In this document: positions 13,701-26,800 of the stretch, piece by piece
How the letters are laid out: each line of letters starts with the position of its first letter
How positions within the stretch are numbered: position 1 is the stretch's first letter
Assembly (NCBI GenBank): GCA_008508345.1
Contig: QNGE01000958.1
Span: forward strand, 42,839 to 106,838
DNA from: Paragonimus westermani
Lineage: Eukaryota > Platyhelminthes > Trematoda > Plagiorchiida > Troglotrematidae
Direction: 5' to 3'
DNA length: 64,000 bases
Notes under the pieces: generated by a model
Seen by the model: the letters and a program-made list of their open reading frames with translations, nothing else
What the model was told of the DNA's origin: nothing
Databases searched by the model: none
Program-made: the position numbers and the translations under genes

Positions 13701-16700
13701 AGGCAACACTGTTCGAATCGTCTGTAAGAAAAGACAAATATGTGTGATTCCAACGGTAATCTAGAGGTAAAAACGGGATGAGTGAGCGTGGACAGTGTAA
13801 TACCATGACTCGACAAATCGCTATGAGGACTCAGGTTTGCAAAAAATGCAATACCACGTACATTATAGGGATAAATCTAATTACAAAGTCAACGCTAACT
13901 ACAGAAAGCCAGTCAAGATACTACTTCGTGGAAAGTGAAGCCATTTAAGTAAGATTAGTGATCTGAGGTCATCAGGTGGAAAGATAGATGTGACTGACAA
14001 AATAGTTCAATGTTCTGTGCACATCACGTTGATGTGAACCAGCTGGCTCAGCTCCGCTTGCCCTAATAGTTAAAATGAATGAACCAGACCTCCGTCGCAT
14101 CAAAACACTCATTCGTTAGAAAAACCCCTGATATTAATTGTTCGTTATGTACAGGAGCTTCATTTCATACACGTTTTGTAACTGCATAAGTGGGTCTTAT
14201 TCCTCCATACTTAGCCAAACGTTATGATTAACCATCTCCAGATTCCCTATCGGTGGCAAACTAATTTTTTGGAGAATTAGAAGCAACTGCAACGATTTCT
14301 AAATGAACGTTCCGTTTGGCCTAGCCTGAGCGCTCGAATATTTCAGTTAACCATGGTAAACAACGTTCAGTCAGCTAGCTGGGCCAGTATTATGAAAGCT
14401 GGATGCACAGCGCACTGCCCACACTTTCACATTTAAAACCCTTTTGTCTAATGGACCAGAACTGCTAGTCTGAATCGTCCGAATTCAGTGAACGATTAGT
14501 CTGCTTGTCCTTTGTTGACCGAGCTCCAGCCGGTAGCTTAATCTTTCCCTTCAAAAACAACGGTAAGTAATCTGTAGACAAGGGCAGGCCAACCTTATGT
14601 GATTACCGTTTTCTTTTGCTGTCAAATATTTGCTACTGTTGGATTAGTCTCTTCTGTGTCGTTTTGTGTATTCCACCTATTTTTAGTTTATTCTTTAGAT
14701 GTTCTTACTTTTACACTTTCTCAAATGCTTACTTTCCTAACTAACTATATTGATACGATTGTACTCTTTATCTATCATTCAGTCTCAACGGTCCACTATT
14801 GAATCCTATGCATATAAATGCCTTCAGCTTCTGTCGTTTTGATAACACCCACTTACTCCTTGTGTCCACGGCTTACTGATTGTGTGAATGTCAGAAATGA
14901 ACGTATTTAATTGCACCCGTTAATTTTAATTCTTACTGAGATTAAGGAGGAATTAACCGTTTGAATTATTCAGAAACGTAGATTCGCCACCTCAATTTTG
15001 CCGTCCACAGCGTGTACACCGCCGTGATTGTGCATTGCCGTGAAGTGAGGGTTGTCATTTTCTTGCTTTATGAGTTTACCAACGCTCACATGATCTGAAT
15101 TTGTAAGAACATGTTTGCAGCTCATTAAAAACCTAAAGTTTTATAGTTTTTATGTCGATTGAACACTTTAACCCAAACCTGTGTTGTAAATATATTATTC
15201 AAATCAGAAGAGAAGTAGTCCTGATAACCAATGAAGTACAAATTTTTGGTGATGAATGCGCTAGTTAATTCGCTAATTTTGTAACCGTGTTGTTTTGAAT
15301 CCTCGAGAAGGCTGATCACACTGTCCACGGTATAGTAATGTGCTTGGTAGAACTCGAGTTTTCTTCTTTGTGGCGAAGAAACTGAACAATGTTGGTACCA
15401 AGATTAACGCGACTGTTTCCGCAAACTACTCCTGTTAAATTAAAAAGCATGTTTACAAAGCCACTTTGTTCTAATCCAAAATCAATGCAACACGGAGAAA
15501 AACACAGGGCATTCATGTGATGCACGGTGGCCCATATATGTTTCCAAATCAGAAGATCTGAAGACAGCTATCGACAATAATATTTAAGGTCACTAAGCCA
15601 CCAGTGAGCTTAACGAAATAAAGACTGACTAGACAAAAATTATAGAAAGCCACAAGTGGATTGTTCTGGGAATTTCCATTCATCGAGATTGGGCAAAATC
15701 GTCTTCCAGAGGATAGCGACGGTTTTTGGATGGTAAAAATGATGCTCCCTACCAACTTTAATAGTAAACCGTCAAACATGGATAAAGTCAGCGTGAAAAT
15801 GATCAAAAATTGCCTGTCCATAAATTTCCTTGCTGCTGCTGTCCAAATTTAATTCGAAACAACTGAGCATTGAAACAAGCATGTGTGACTGATTTCATCA
15901 AACATAAGTCTGCGCTCATCTCCACATGCCTACACCATGTTCAACTCAATGGGTTGGAAGCAGAGAAGACCATAGCCTCTCTACCACCCAAACAGATGAG
16001 TTGTTACTATGATCAAAATGGAACATTTCACATCTTGCTCATGTTATCCATAAGCTCAAAACTCCAACTACTTCATTCGAATCGAAAAACGTTCAGGCTC
16101 ATAAGTGAGAAAATACCTGTCGGCAGTGATAAAGATGTCGCGTAATGTGTTCGCATTTTATTCCTTCTCACTCATTTCCAGATATTTTGTAGAATCTACG
16201 AAGGTGTGTGAACGGTGTTCAGTCTATACAAACCAGCTCTATAAGTATGCAGCAGAATTGTCACATGTGATTTTGCGTTTTTGTGGGATCTACTCAACTA
16301 TTAGGGTTCAAAAGCATGATGTTAAAAAAATGTTTTACCTTGATGTAAGCAACGCACCTAAAGTTCAACGAATTACATCCGGTACATTGCTCATCATTTT
16401 GATGCTATCTACGTTCTGTAACATTGTGAGGCCCCACTCTGTTCGCATAATTGCGGGGGAGGAGGTACGCGCGGTCGCATTCCACTCTTATCCAACACCC
16501 GAGTCGTTCAATCAATCGCCAAAAGGTTGACAACTTTCTCTAGCTATTAGAAATCAGTCAGTTCAGAAATAACTAGCGTTAACTATCGTGTGGACTGTCC
16601 AAGAGCTCTGATCTCTGAATATTCATATTGTGCTATTGTTAACCTTATAGCAAACATGATATAATCCATTCGCCAACTTGCAGATCGCGCATGCTACTTT

Positions 16701-19700
16701 CAATTGCACACAAAAATGATATATTGCACAACTGCTCGTTGCTATGTGCTGCTTGATAGTTGATGAGACCCTAAAGTACTGTCTTTTCCTTAATGGCACT
16801 TTCAAAATCATATTCGTTATAAAGAATTTTTCGACCGAATTGTTGCTTAATTGTTCAGTCACTTAATTATTTGCTAGTCAGCTATTTAGGAATTAATTGT
16901 CGACTTAAATCCTCAATATGATGCACGTTGGTCGATTAGGAGCAAATTATATGCTGATGGACAAAGAACTGGTAAGTTTTAAAAATTCATTCGAATATAC
17001 TTAATTATGGAGTGGTAGTCACTTCTTACCCGTTTGTGGGCACTATTCAGTTGATTACTCACAGTTACAAGAGCTACCTCACAACTCATAACAAAATCTA
17101 TCGGAAGCAAACAAAGTACTTCCAAGTTAAATCAATTTCACATAACAATACGGTTTTAAAAAATTTAACAAAGATAATCTAAACCCACTGTCTATTCACA
17201 CTTCTGGTTTCGATTTTTTATGCTGTTAGTTCGTTTTGTGATTTTTGGTTGATAAAATTGCTTTAAATCATTTGATCTTCATGCTTTGTGATTATTTTCA
17301 CAACTGTGTTTTGTCAAATGCCGGCTGATTGTTTTCTCGCTAGTCATTCAATAATTTGAGCATGTGTGTCCAGTCTGATTGATTTTAATTTGATAATTAT
17401 CGCATGTAATTTTACATAGCATGTGTACTCGAAAAAACAAGTTAGAATGCGCAAATTAGATAATTTTGTTAAACCTGCCGCTTAAATTACACCATACCTT
17501 AAAAACGTTTTCTAAAATATCAGGCCATGTAGTCAACACCAATTGTGAACTCTGTCTATTTTGAGAAAAATCAATACAGGTTAAAAACGTTAGTTCGAAT
17601 TATCTAATCGTTTTTTTGTCGGATTTTTATTTTGTGTACATTCATTTCTCGCCAAGTTTGCAGCTACAACCTGTCGGTTATACTAGCCGGATTCTTGCTA
17701 GTTTGCCCAATGTAAGCACAACATACTGAGTTCGGTAACCCATTTAGTGTGAATGAAAGCACAATTGTACAGCAAGTATTAATGTGTCCAATGTGTACCA
17801 GGGTCGATTAGGCATAAGAAAATACAGCGGGTAATTACGTGTTCTTTCAGTGTCGCATCACAGTCAGACGAAGAAAAACCTAGGGCAACAGAGCTTTGTT
17901 GTTCTATTCCCATACTGTTAGTCTGTTATCTACGCCAAAACAACTGTTCTGGATTTTTGAGCTAGTTACTCTTGTTTGTTTGCTTTCTAACTTATGCTAA
18001 AAATAAGTTGGAAAATATTTTAGCAGTTCAGAACAGAACAAACGCGATCAGATATGTAAGCATAGTGACAGCCAGTAATTTCTGGCGAACAGTTTGTTCA
18101 TAGACAAATTTTACATGCTGGAGTAAACAGACCTTTCCACACTGTGCGTGTGAATCAGTATATAAAATACGTTTTCAAGAACGGACCGAATGAGAGTAAT
18201 CACAGAAGAAACGAACTGCTCTTTAGAGAATACGTGTTTTAAAGGCATACCCGTATCTGTGACGTATTTAATAACGTTCCTATGCATTCAGCAATCCACA
18301 ACGGATCGCCTAACGTCTATACATTAAGCAGTTCGACATTTTGTCAACTGTACATCTCATAGGGGTGAAGGAGGGCTGAAACCATTATTATTCACATAAA
18401 TGAAGAGGCAGTCTTGAGTGACCATGAGTAACGGTAAAAAGTGCAACCGATGTTTTGCAAACTTAAAGCTTTCCCGACAATTAATATATTTAGCCAGGTC
18501 TGGGCTCTACTTGGTGAGTCTGTTATTGACTGGACGGGTTTCAGCCGGCAACATTGCTTTCGTCTACACGTGGAGGCTATTAAATCCAGACTACCGGTGA
18601 TGTGGGTTTGGCTTGCAACCGCAAGAGACAGAATTTGAGAAGTTTTATTTGAAACGTTCCACTCCATGAGCGGTTTTGACTTAGACAAACTCACCGGGCC
18701 CTGGCAATAAAACCTTAAATCACCGTTGACTTGAGGGTCAACGCTCCTACTATAGGCAATCGGTCGCATGAAAATCGATCGTCAGGGAAATAAAAGCTGT
18801 ACATTTTGCCAGGATTCACCGAAATTGAAGAATGGACTAAGGTACTGATGGCACGGAGCAATGTTTGAAGCCATGTTTATGTATTTTCGTTGAACATTTA
18901 ATGGCCAACTGATCTCAAGCTAGTTGTGCGTACATGCGGTCAGGTTTATTACCAATTCTGAACTGAGCTACCTACCGGAGTGTGATTTGCAAATTCCATC
19001 GCCTTCACTCATTTATGTATTAATTTAAATGATTACACAACTGTATATTCAGGTTTGGCCACTTGGCTTTTTCAGTTTAATAGCGATTTAGAGAGCTCAC
19101 ACGAATATCATCAAACCGGTATGTCTGAATTTCTGTGACTGGTAATTTACCATCTTTATTTATTAGGACATCTGCAGCACACTTTTAATCTAAGACCCAA
19201 AACCGTCACACACGTCCAAACTGGGTAGAGGTTACCAATGTAATTTGATACATAGCCCGAAGTTTTGCATAAGTCAAGCTCGATGACATTCTAGGACAGG
19301 TTTCGGAATGACTGTATTAAAATACTATACAGTACGCCAACTAGTTCGTTCAAAGAATGTCAACAGGAAATGTAACACAATCTGAAAATAAATTAAAACG
19401 AACAGTTCGGAACAGAAAGGTTCCCTGAAAAGTAAGTGAGTTTTGGTGATTTTACCTGAACAAACCGCGAAGTGCTGAATGTGTGCAGTACCAGTTTGAA
19501 GGAAAGATGATATTCAAATTGGTTGGGAGCGATGGTTGATAAGAATGATGACATTTCTGATATGCTACGTAATACCATAGCGTGATGGACCGAAAAGATA
19601 CTGATCAAAAGCAATTATTACGGCGAGTCGGTCCAAAATCCGCACACCTGACTGTTCTATTTGAGGAAATCCTGCGGAAAAGATAAGTAATAGTACACTT

Positions 19701-20528
19701 CTCTCGAAGTCGAATTCGGTTGGTTTATCGAATGACAAGACATCAACTGTAGCCAGCGCAATCTGGTCGCTGGTCTTCAGCCTTGTTGGATAGGTTCGGG
19801 ATGGTTCCAGGTTGGAACACTGGAGTTGGTTTAATCACTTTGTCAGAGCAACAAGGACACACGCTACGATATTTCCATTTGGTTCGCTGTCAAGTGTGGT
19901 GAAAGTGTAACGTGTACGTTATATTCATCAGACGGGAAATGGACACATATAGCTAAACCAGGCGGTATGAGGGCAGAACAGCAGAGACTCGATAGGTTGC
20001 TATAGCCACACTTATGCACACCGAACACCTACTGATATAATTGGATAAACATTGCCTTGATGAAAGCCAGTAACCTTTTATAATGATTGTGAAACCATAC
20101 AATGAATGAGCTAACTGAGTCAGCTTGGTAACCAGCTGTCATGCTGTGGTAAGAAATCGATGAAGTAGGTTTTCTCATAACTGGTTCTTCGAAATGAATT
20201 TGAACGCTTCTAGCTATTTTAACCATTTCGGGATAAATTCGCCTACTGGCTGTAATAGGTGCCGGTTTCTTTTTCTTGTGTTCTTGTCACTGTGACTGGA
20301 ACTGCACTGGTGCACATTTCGTTACCCTGAACAACTAGGTGGGTTGTGTTCGGAATCATGACGAACTGATCTGTTGGTTCGAACTAAACATAACTGCTTA
20401 GTCTCGTACACTCAGGCTATGCTGTTTCCAGTTCGAGATATACCGATGACAGTGTCGTGTGTCTGGATATCACGGTAAGTTTTCTCAAATGGGTTCGTTG
20501 GGTTCCAGCAGAGGACGAGGCTTCTCAT
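7720..20528. other. Long stretch without recognised genes
   Basis: No coding region could be assigned. The longest open frames are 141 codons (16105-16530, plus) and 125 codons (18392-18769, minus). Neither shows a known motif, and both lengths are near the chance maximum for 64 kb at this composition. A possible tiny first exon at 16918-16971, ending in a consensus 5' splice site (gtaagt), is discussed in the findings. Confidence 0.5.
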
Positions 20529-20800
20529 CTAATGTACGCAGATGGACCGGTTATCTAGTACAGAGTGACGAGACAGATTGGCTGGGTACATTGGACGAAC
20601 GGTCCAAGTTGGCCTGTACCATGTTTCCAAGCTGATGAAGATGCAGGTTAGCATGTCCGCGTTGAGCACCGATGGCATGGATACGCCTGTATGACATAAA
20701 ATGCGTAAAGCCATCACCTCTGGAAAATAAGTCGTCTGTCCGTGGGTACATGAGCTATCTAATGAAAACAACTTAGGCTTATGACGCTTTCGTGAGGAGG
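20529..20800 (-). pseudogene. Possible Ty3/gypsy integrase core remnant
   Basis: Read on the minus strand across two frames, this stretch resembles the integrase core of Ty3/gypsy elements. One frame gives DGFTHF, comparable to the DRFTRW-type motif after the first catalytic Asp. The next frame gives MP, four residues later AD, then FIS, matching the spacing of a MP-x4-AD-x5-FIS-type segment. The region is somewhat richer in G+C than its surroundings. The catalytic D,D-35-E triad cannot be assembled, no LTR or upstream RT/RNase H was found, and a frameshift is needed. If real, it is an old dead fragment. Chance resemblance is quite possible. Confidence 0.25.
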
Positions 20801-22564
20801 ATTCGGAAAAATCTTTCTCAGATGTTTCACTGATGACCAACAGATGAACTGGCCGCTGACGCCTGTGATAGCTGGCAACAGGGGCGAAAATCTCAGAGTA
20901 ACCGGTCGGCTGTGGTATTCAGGCCTACGTAAACAATGTTCAAGACAGGCTTCATAAGACGGCAAGTTCATTCTGGATCTAAGTCATCTGGATGTAAGTC
21001 AGGCGAGACAACCACCCTTCTTTGAGTAGCATGAGTCCGCTGAGACCACAGTATCTTTACAGATAGACTAGCCGCAGTAAACCTGTTTCCTTTATCATAG
21101 TTGATCGAGAGAGTGGTGGACAATGAAGTTAGTTTTATGGACATGTACCTAATGATAACTCATAATGTAACAGTCAACCAAACCCCAATAGGAACCAACT
21201 GCTTGATACGCACCGTTTATCCATTTAGATTCACACCATCTCTTGAGGTACCTGCTGAACATCGAAGTGATCACCGGCTGCAGCCCATTTAGGCTTTTCC
21301 GCATTTACCCATCCCTACTGCTGTGTTCTGCGAAGAATTTCGAAAACCACACCACATGCATAATCCACACAACGAGTCCTGCTCTCTTAAATAATATGAC
21401 GCGTTGCTTTACTTGGTACACTGATCGTGATGCAATCAATGGATAAATAATGCTTATGCGCAAACTTAAAAAAGTATCGTGGCAGCATTCACATTCTCGT
21501 AAACTTATCAGCCAACCTGGGTTTTACCTTTGTTACAGCCCGTCTATGAGGTCTGTCGAACAGTCTATACATTACTCACCAGCGGATATGGTTGAACGTT
21601 TTCACACGTCGTATCAGTCACGCCTAATTTTAGGTCGCTGACGCAGCCCCCAGCGCGGTTATCCCACAGGCGTGGCCGGATTTCTAGTCCCTACTGTGGC
21701 AAGCGTATATGAAACAGACGCACTGTAACAAGAACAAGACTCGATCATAGTTTTGCGCTTCCAGCACCTTGGCAGTAGTGCACAGGCAAGTTGACTTTGC
21801 TCACTCTCTGTAACCGTTGGATCTGTATCCTGTTCCTGAGCAAGAGACAAACGATCCATGTGTCTGTGGACCTAGCCATGTGTACGGCATCCGTGCGACC
21901 CTGTTCGCCGTTGGAGCTCGTAAAACCCTATTGGGACAGCTTAAATTGATATCGAGACACGAGGAAGTGATATCGATACATCTTAACATGAATAAGACAG
22001 ACACCAATTTTTGCATACTGTTGTTCGTTTGAATTGTAGGGTCGGAAAGTGTGGTGTAGCATTTTTAACCGACTTGTCAGGATGTGTGCAACTCCCCCGT
22101 TAATCACTGTATGGTACACTTCGTCGGTGATAAACGCGATATCATAAGACTCGTAAGTTAGGACACGGACTGCCAATGATTTGCCTTATTTATACCAGCC
22201 TGGCCGATCGACTGGATTGACGAAGGATGTAAACAAACCCGGTGAGCGAATTCCAGCCTGTTGATTTCAGCTCAACCGATGAGGACGGTTGCTGCTGACT
22301 GCCTTTCGTCTGTTGGAGGCAAATTGCTGATTTCAGATCTTTACACTTTCTTAACAATGAGCCTGCCTTCCAATCTGCTTTTGGATTCATGCAAGTAGCT
22401 TAAGTTTCCTGTCTAGATTATAAAAAACCACCATATAAGCCTAATCGTATTCATAATGAAGTCCGGTTTGAGAGCTTAATTGGTCAATTATTAGATCTTC
22501 AGCCAAATACAAGTGACAACCTGCGCTGACTTAGGACCAAACTTACTGATATAACTAATCGGTT
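20801..22564. other. Mostly unrecognised DNA
   Basis: Only small open frames (82 codons or fewer) are seen. A faint SINE-like patch at 21627-21740 is listed separately. Short overlapping frames occur on both strands at 21800-22176 without recognisable domains. Confidence 0.45.
21627..21740 (+). repeat. Possible decayed SINE
   Basis: Order-preserving similarity to the reference SINE: gacgcag, then gcggttatcccaca (acggttgcctca in the reference), then tggccggatttctagtcc (box B region) and tgtggcaagcgtatatg (gtggcaaggatatg). The body and tail are not recognisable. The call rests on a by-eye comparison. Confidence 0.3.
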
Positions 22565-22690
22565 TGTCATGATGTAGCGAGAAGGCGTCCAATAAAGCAC
22601 AATCTTTATTGTCCAAATCGCCAGTCACATGCAACGCGCTCTCTCTCGTTTATGAGTCATAATTCTAACCCACAACACTCCCCGGTTTCC
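22565..22690 (-). repeat. Possible LTR-retrotransposon 3' end (polypurine tract and short LTR)
   Basis: On the minus strand an open frame of uncertain identity enters from the gap and stops at 22693. A purine-rich stretch (aaaccggggag, about 22678-22688) follows, then a sequence starting TGTTGTGGG at 22677 and ending ATGACA at 22565. This is the TGT...ACA outline of an LTR, about 113 bp long. It contains an AATAAA within an 8-bp inverted repeat at 22590-22611 that places the signal on both strands. The assembly gap begins just beyond, as expected for a high-copy repeat. No second LTR or recognisable pol sequence is visible, and 113 bp is short for an LTR. Confidence 0.25.
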
Positions 22691-22872
22691 GTTCACACGT
22701 CGTGTGCACTTCTGACCGGTTTACGTGTGTGATCGGCGCCTTCAATCGGAGGGTTTTCTGCCTGCCATTCGTCTGTTTGTCCGATTTCGTTGCGCGATGG
22801 CTCGTCCGGCCGCTCGTGCTGTCCGTCATCCACCCAATGTTGGCCTTGACCGTATTCCAACATCGTGTCGAG

Positions 22873-23804
22873 NNNNNNNNNNNNNNNNNNNNNNNNNNNN
22901 NNNNNNNNNNNNNNNNNNNNNNNNNNNNNNNNNNNNNNNNNNNNNNNNNNNNNNNNNNNNNNNNNNNNNNNNNNNNNNNNNNNNNNNNNNNNNNNNNNNN
23001 NNNNNNNNNNNNNNNNNNNNNNNNNNNNNNNNNNNNNNNNNNNNNNNNNNNNNNNNNNNNNNNNNNNNNNNNNNNNNNNNNNNNNNNNNNNNNNNNNNNN
23101 NNNNNNNNNNNNNNNNNNNNNNNNNNNNNNNNNNNNNNNNNNNNNNNNNNNNNNNNNNNNNNNNNNNNNNNNNNNNNNNNNNNNNNNNNNNNNNNNNNNN
23201 NNNNNNNNNNNNNNNNNNNNNNNNNNNNNNNNNNNNNNNNNNNNNNNNNNNNNNNNNNNNNNNNNNNNNNNNNNNNNNNNNNNNNNNNNNNNNNNNNNNN
23301 NNNNNNNNNNNNNNNNNNNNNNNNNNNNNNNNNNNNNNNNNNNNNNNNNNNNNNNNNNNNNNNNNNNNNNNNNNNNNNNNNNNNNNNNNNNNNNNNNNNN
23401 NNNNNNNNNNNNNNNNNNNNNNNNNNNNNNNNNNNNNNNNNNNNNNNNNNNNNNNNNNNNNNNNNNNNNNNNNNNNNNNNNNNNNNNNNNNNNNNNNNNN
23501 NNNNNNNNNNNNNNNNNNNNNNNNNNNNNNNNNNNNNNNNNNNNNNNNNNNNNNNNNNNNNNNNNNNNNNNNNNNNNNNNNNNNNNNNNNNNNNNNNNNN
23601 NNNNNNNNNNNNNNNNNNNNNNNNNNNNNNNNNNNNNNNNNNNNNNNNNNNNNNNNNNNNNNNNNNNNNNNNNNNNNNNNNNNNNNNNNNNNNNNNNNNN
23701 NNNNNNNNNNNNNNNNNNNNNNNNNNNNNNNNNNNNNNNNNNNNNNNNNNNNNNNNNNNNNNNNNNNNNNNNNNNNNNNNNNNNNNNNNNNNNNNNNNNN
23801 NNNN
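22873..23804. other. Assembly gap (932 N)
   Basis: A run of N. Open frames that appear to cross it are artefacts of translating N. The flanks differ: the left side is G+C-richer and may be LTR-element sequence, while the right side is AT-rich and unrecognised. Confidence 0.99.
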
Positions 23805-26800
23805 ATGTTTTCGTTATCATTCTCAAAATCTGCATTTTTCTAGGGGAGAACTACACGAAATGTGATATAGCGTGCAACACTATGCCAAACAGCGCTAATT
23901 AAAAATTTCTCACGAACTTTCAAAATTTTTATGTGAAGACCAGTTAACAATCTAGAATATATTAATTTGCTGGCAGAATTTCATATATCCCCAAAAAGAG
24001 CAGCTTTGTGAAATATACTGGGGATGAGTATGGTTTTCTAAGATTATAAAACAGTTGAAGAAGCATGAAGTAAACATGGCGCATTTACCATCAAACCATT
24101 GCTAGTTAATCATTTTAGACAATATTGTTGGGTTAACTTATTAGATAAAGCGAAGGAAATAAACTTCATTTATCAATGACCGGTGAGTGTGTAACCAGAT
24201 GCAAGATATCTGAAGTTACCACGAACAGAGTTTATATAAAAACTAACCTAATCTCCATCTGAAAGAAAACTGCAGAAGTGATTCGAAATGAGGAATTATG
24301 AAACCAAGTACAGCAAGCACCATCAAACGGAATGTTATTCTCGACAATAATGCAAAATCTAAAAAAAATCAAACCGCTGTTCATGTACAAAATGTTTCAC
24401 CAGCAATTTTTTGCGATAAAGGGTTTACAGAGTGTCGTTCAAAAATTCACAGTTTATTCACCATGCCTTTCCTACTTCGTCACACGATATCCTTTATACC
24501 TTCATGGCTTTGGATGCTAGCGATTGCTGAAGACGAATTGCATTTTGCCTAATTTTACCTATTCATTGTTTAGTGTGAATTAATTTTGTGTTTTAAGAAT
24601 ATAATTTATCCATTGAACTTGCCTTTAGTTGCTTGCTGACATTTCGTTGACTCAGCTGCGTGTTTATGTTAAAAAATTGACCTTCGGACGCACAAAGTGC
24701 TCTTGAATTGATGCGGTAAATAGCTGCAACTTGCGTCCAACATGAGGCGCTGGGCGTTGTTATTCCCTTAATACAGTGTAGCGCTGTTGATAGATGACAG
24801 AATATTTCATACCGGAGTAAACAGCACGATTCAATCACTGCCTTTAAGCAAAATAGTGTCACGTTCCAGAACGACGGGTGTGTAGACGAGGAGAAGAATG
24901 AAATCGTGTTGTGCCTACCTGAGCAGATACACGATCACCTGAAAAGTAATCTCATTAAGTAATCATGCTTTGTCTACTCACTAGGAGAGAGCGAGAGCTT
25001 AGACAGGTGTTGCATGGACAAGATTTTCAATCGTGCTATGTCCTTGCCACTTGTCTCATGGTTAGCGATTCTAACTGCGATAAGAGTTTTATGAGTTGAC
25101 CACAAGTGATACTCTGCGAGCTAATAACACTTATCTGAACGGTGTTGAAAACAGAATGCACTCATATTCACCACACAAACCTAACATCCATGAGGGGAAA
25201 CACGAGCGAGTGGATTCCATACATAACCCCCTCAGAGTTGCTTTGAGTCATTTTTGGAGGGGTTAGATGCAGCGCAGCGTTAACAATACCATACTGTTCC
25301 ATTATGTTCCATCATGATCTATCCTGTTCATCCTAGGTGAAGCGTGTGAGGGAATCACCGTACTCATCGGTTATGCTGTCTCTCAACTACGGTGCACTTC
25401 GACGAACTGTTAATGTCATATGTGTAGTAGTGGACTTGGGGGGTGGTGTTGCTGAATGGTGAGAACATTTTAAATTCAGTGGAAAAATTGCACAATTTAT
25501 AGTTTTTAATGAGTAATACTTATTGAATTTTCCTGAGAAAGCACAAGACATTTGGCCGGGCATTGTGCTCGTTGAGAGTGTAAGCAAGAACAATATTCCG
25601 GAAGTGGTCAACACATGATTGAAGTCAGTGTCAGAGAATGTCCACAAATGAGGTGAATGTTTTTTTCTACGAAGCGGCAAACTCGCAGTAACACATGATA
25701 ATCAAATTCATAACACTACCCAGCGTACACCGTGTAAGCCGCGTAGTTAGTCGTTATGAGAAGTACAACATTAACCTCCTAATTTTCTTTAATAGTAATT
25801 TGAATTTATCTGTAGTAGTTTCTATTGGGATACTTTCAGCGAAATAAATCCATTGAAACGAACGTAGAATTGCACGTTTATGTTACTGAGCGCTCAACAG
25901 TAATTTTCGAAAGAACATAATTTTATTTTAACTATTTAAACATTCCACGAGAAACGTTGCGAATTTTCACGGATTATCTGTTTTATATCCATGCACTCAA
26001 AAGCAGCCAGGATTAAGCCTCATATAATTCTTCAAGTAGGTTTGGCGCGTATCAAATCGAACTTTTGTCTTGTTGTGTTTGTTGACTTTCGTGTAACATT
26101 TTTAAAACCTTCTGAGCACGTTTTATGCTTCGCCCTTATCGTCCGTGCTATATTATCCGCGAGTAGTAATTTTTACTTTATCAATAAAATTACCTCAAAC
26201 CCCACAGAGCTTTTTTCTCCTACTCATAAAACCCCTAGTTTTCCCGCTTTTATTGCATAAACGAACATTTAAATTGTGTAAGCGTGACCAGGTTTATTAA
26301 ATATTTACTTTAAAAACAGTGGTTGATTTTTCCGGTCTAACACTTCTTATTTAGCACAACATTGGCCAGCTGTAACTCTCACCTAAAAATTAAGTATCAC
26401 CGAAAGGAAGTCGAGGAATCTGACAGAATTCATGAAAATCCGTACTAGTTCTGAAAGGATCACATCAAAACAGCTACCCTCAGAATGAGGTTCCGAGTCC
26501 GATTTAACCAATCAACGTTAGGTTTTATGCCGTCGGTGAATATCCAATGATAAATATTTTGACTAGTGAACGATAAGCGAATAGATGTACGCGCATTGGC
26601 CACATATTTAGGTTTTAAGACATCTTTTGACCAATCATCTCTCAGTCCCCTCTATTTCGTTTTGATGGGACGACTGGCTGAGAGGTTGATCGTTAAACAA
26701 TTAGCATCCAGTTGCACTGCAAAATACCAATCAGTATTTATCAGTTAACCTCACAGATAAGATTCACCAAACTCGCTTTTTCATTCCATGCTTTCTAACT

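Noticed and set aside
15549..15852. Overlapping open frames on both strands at 15.5-15.9 kb as a membrane-protein exon
   Set aside because: The minus frame is hydrophobic in places but has no family motif, and the opposing plus frame is equally open; low stop density alone does not support a gene.
22693..23902. Very long open frames (345-387 codons) around 22.7-23.9 kb
   Set aside because: They exist only because the 932-base N gap is translated as open; the real sequence at either end is short and unremarkable.
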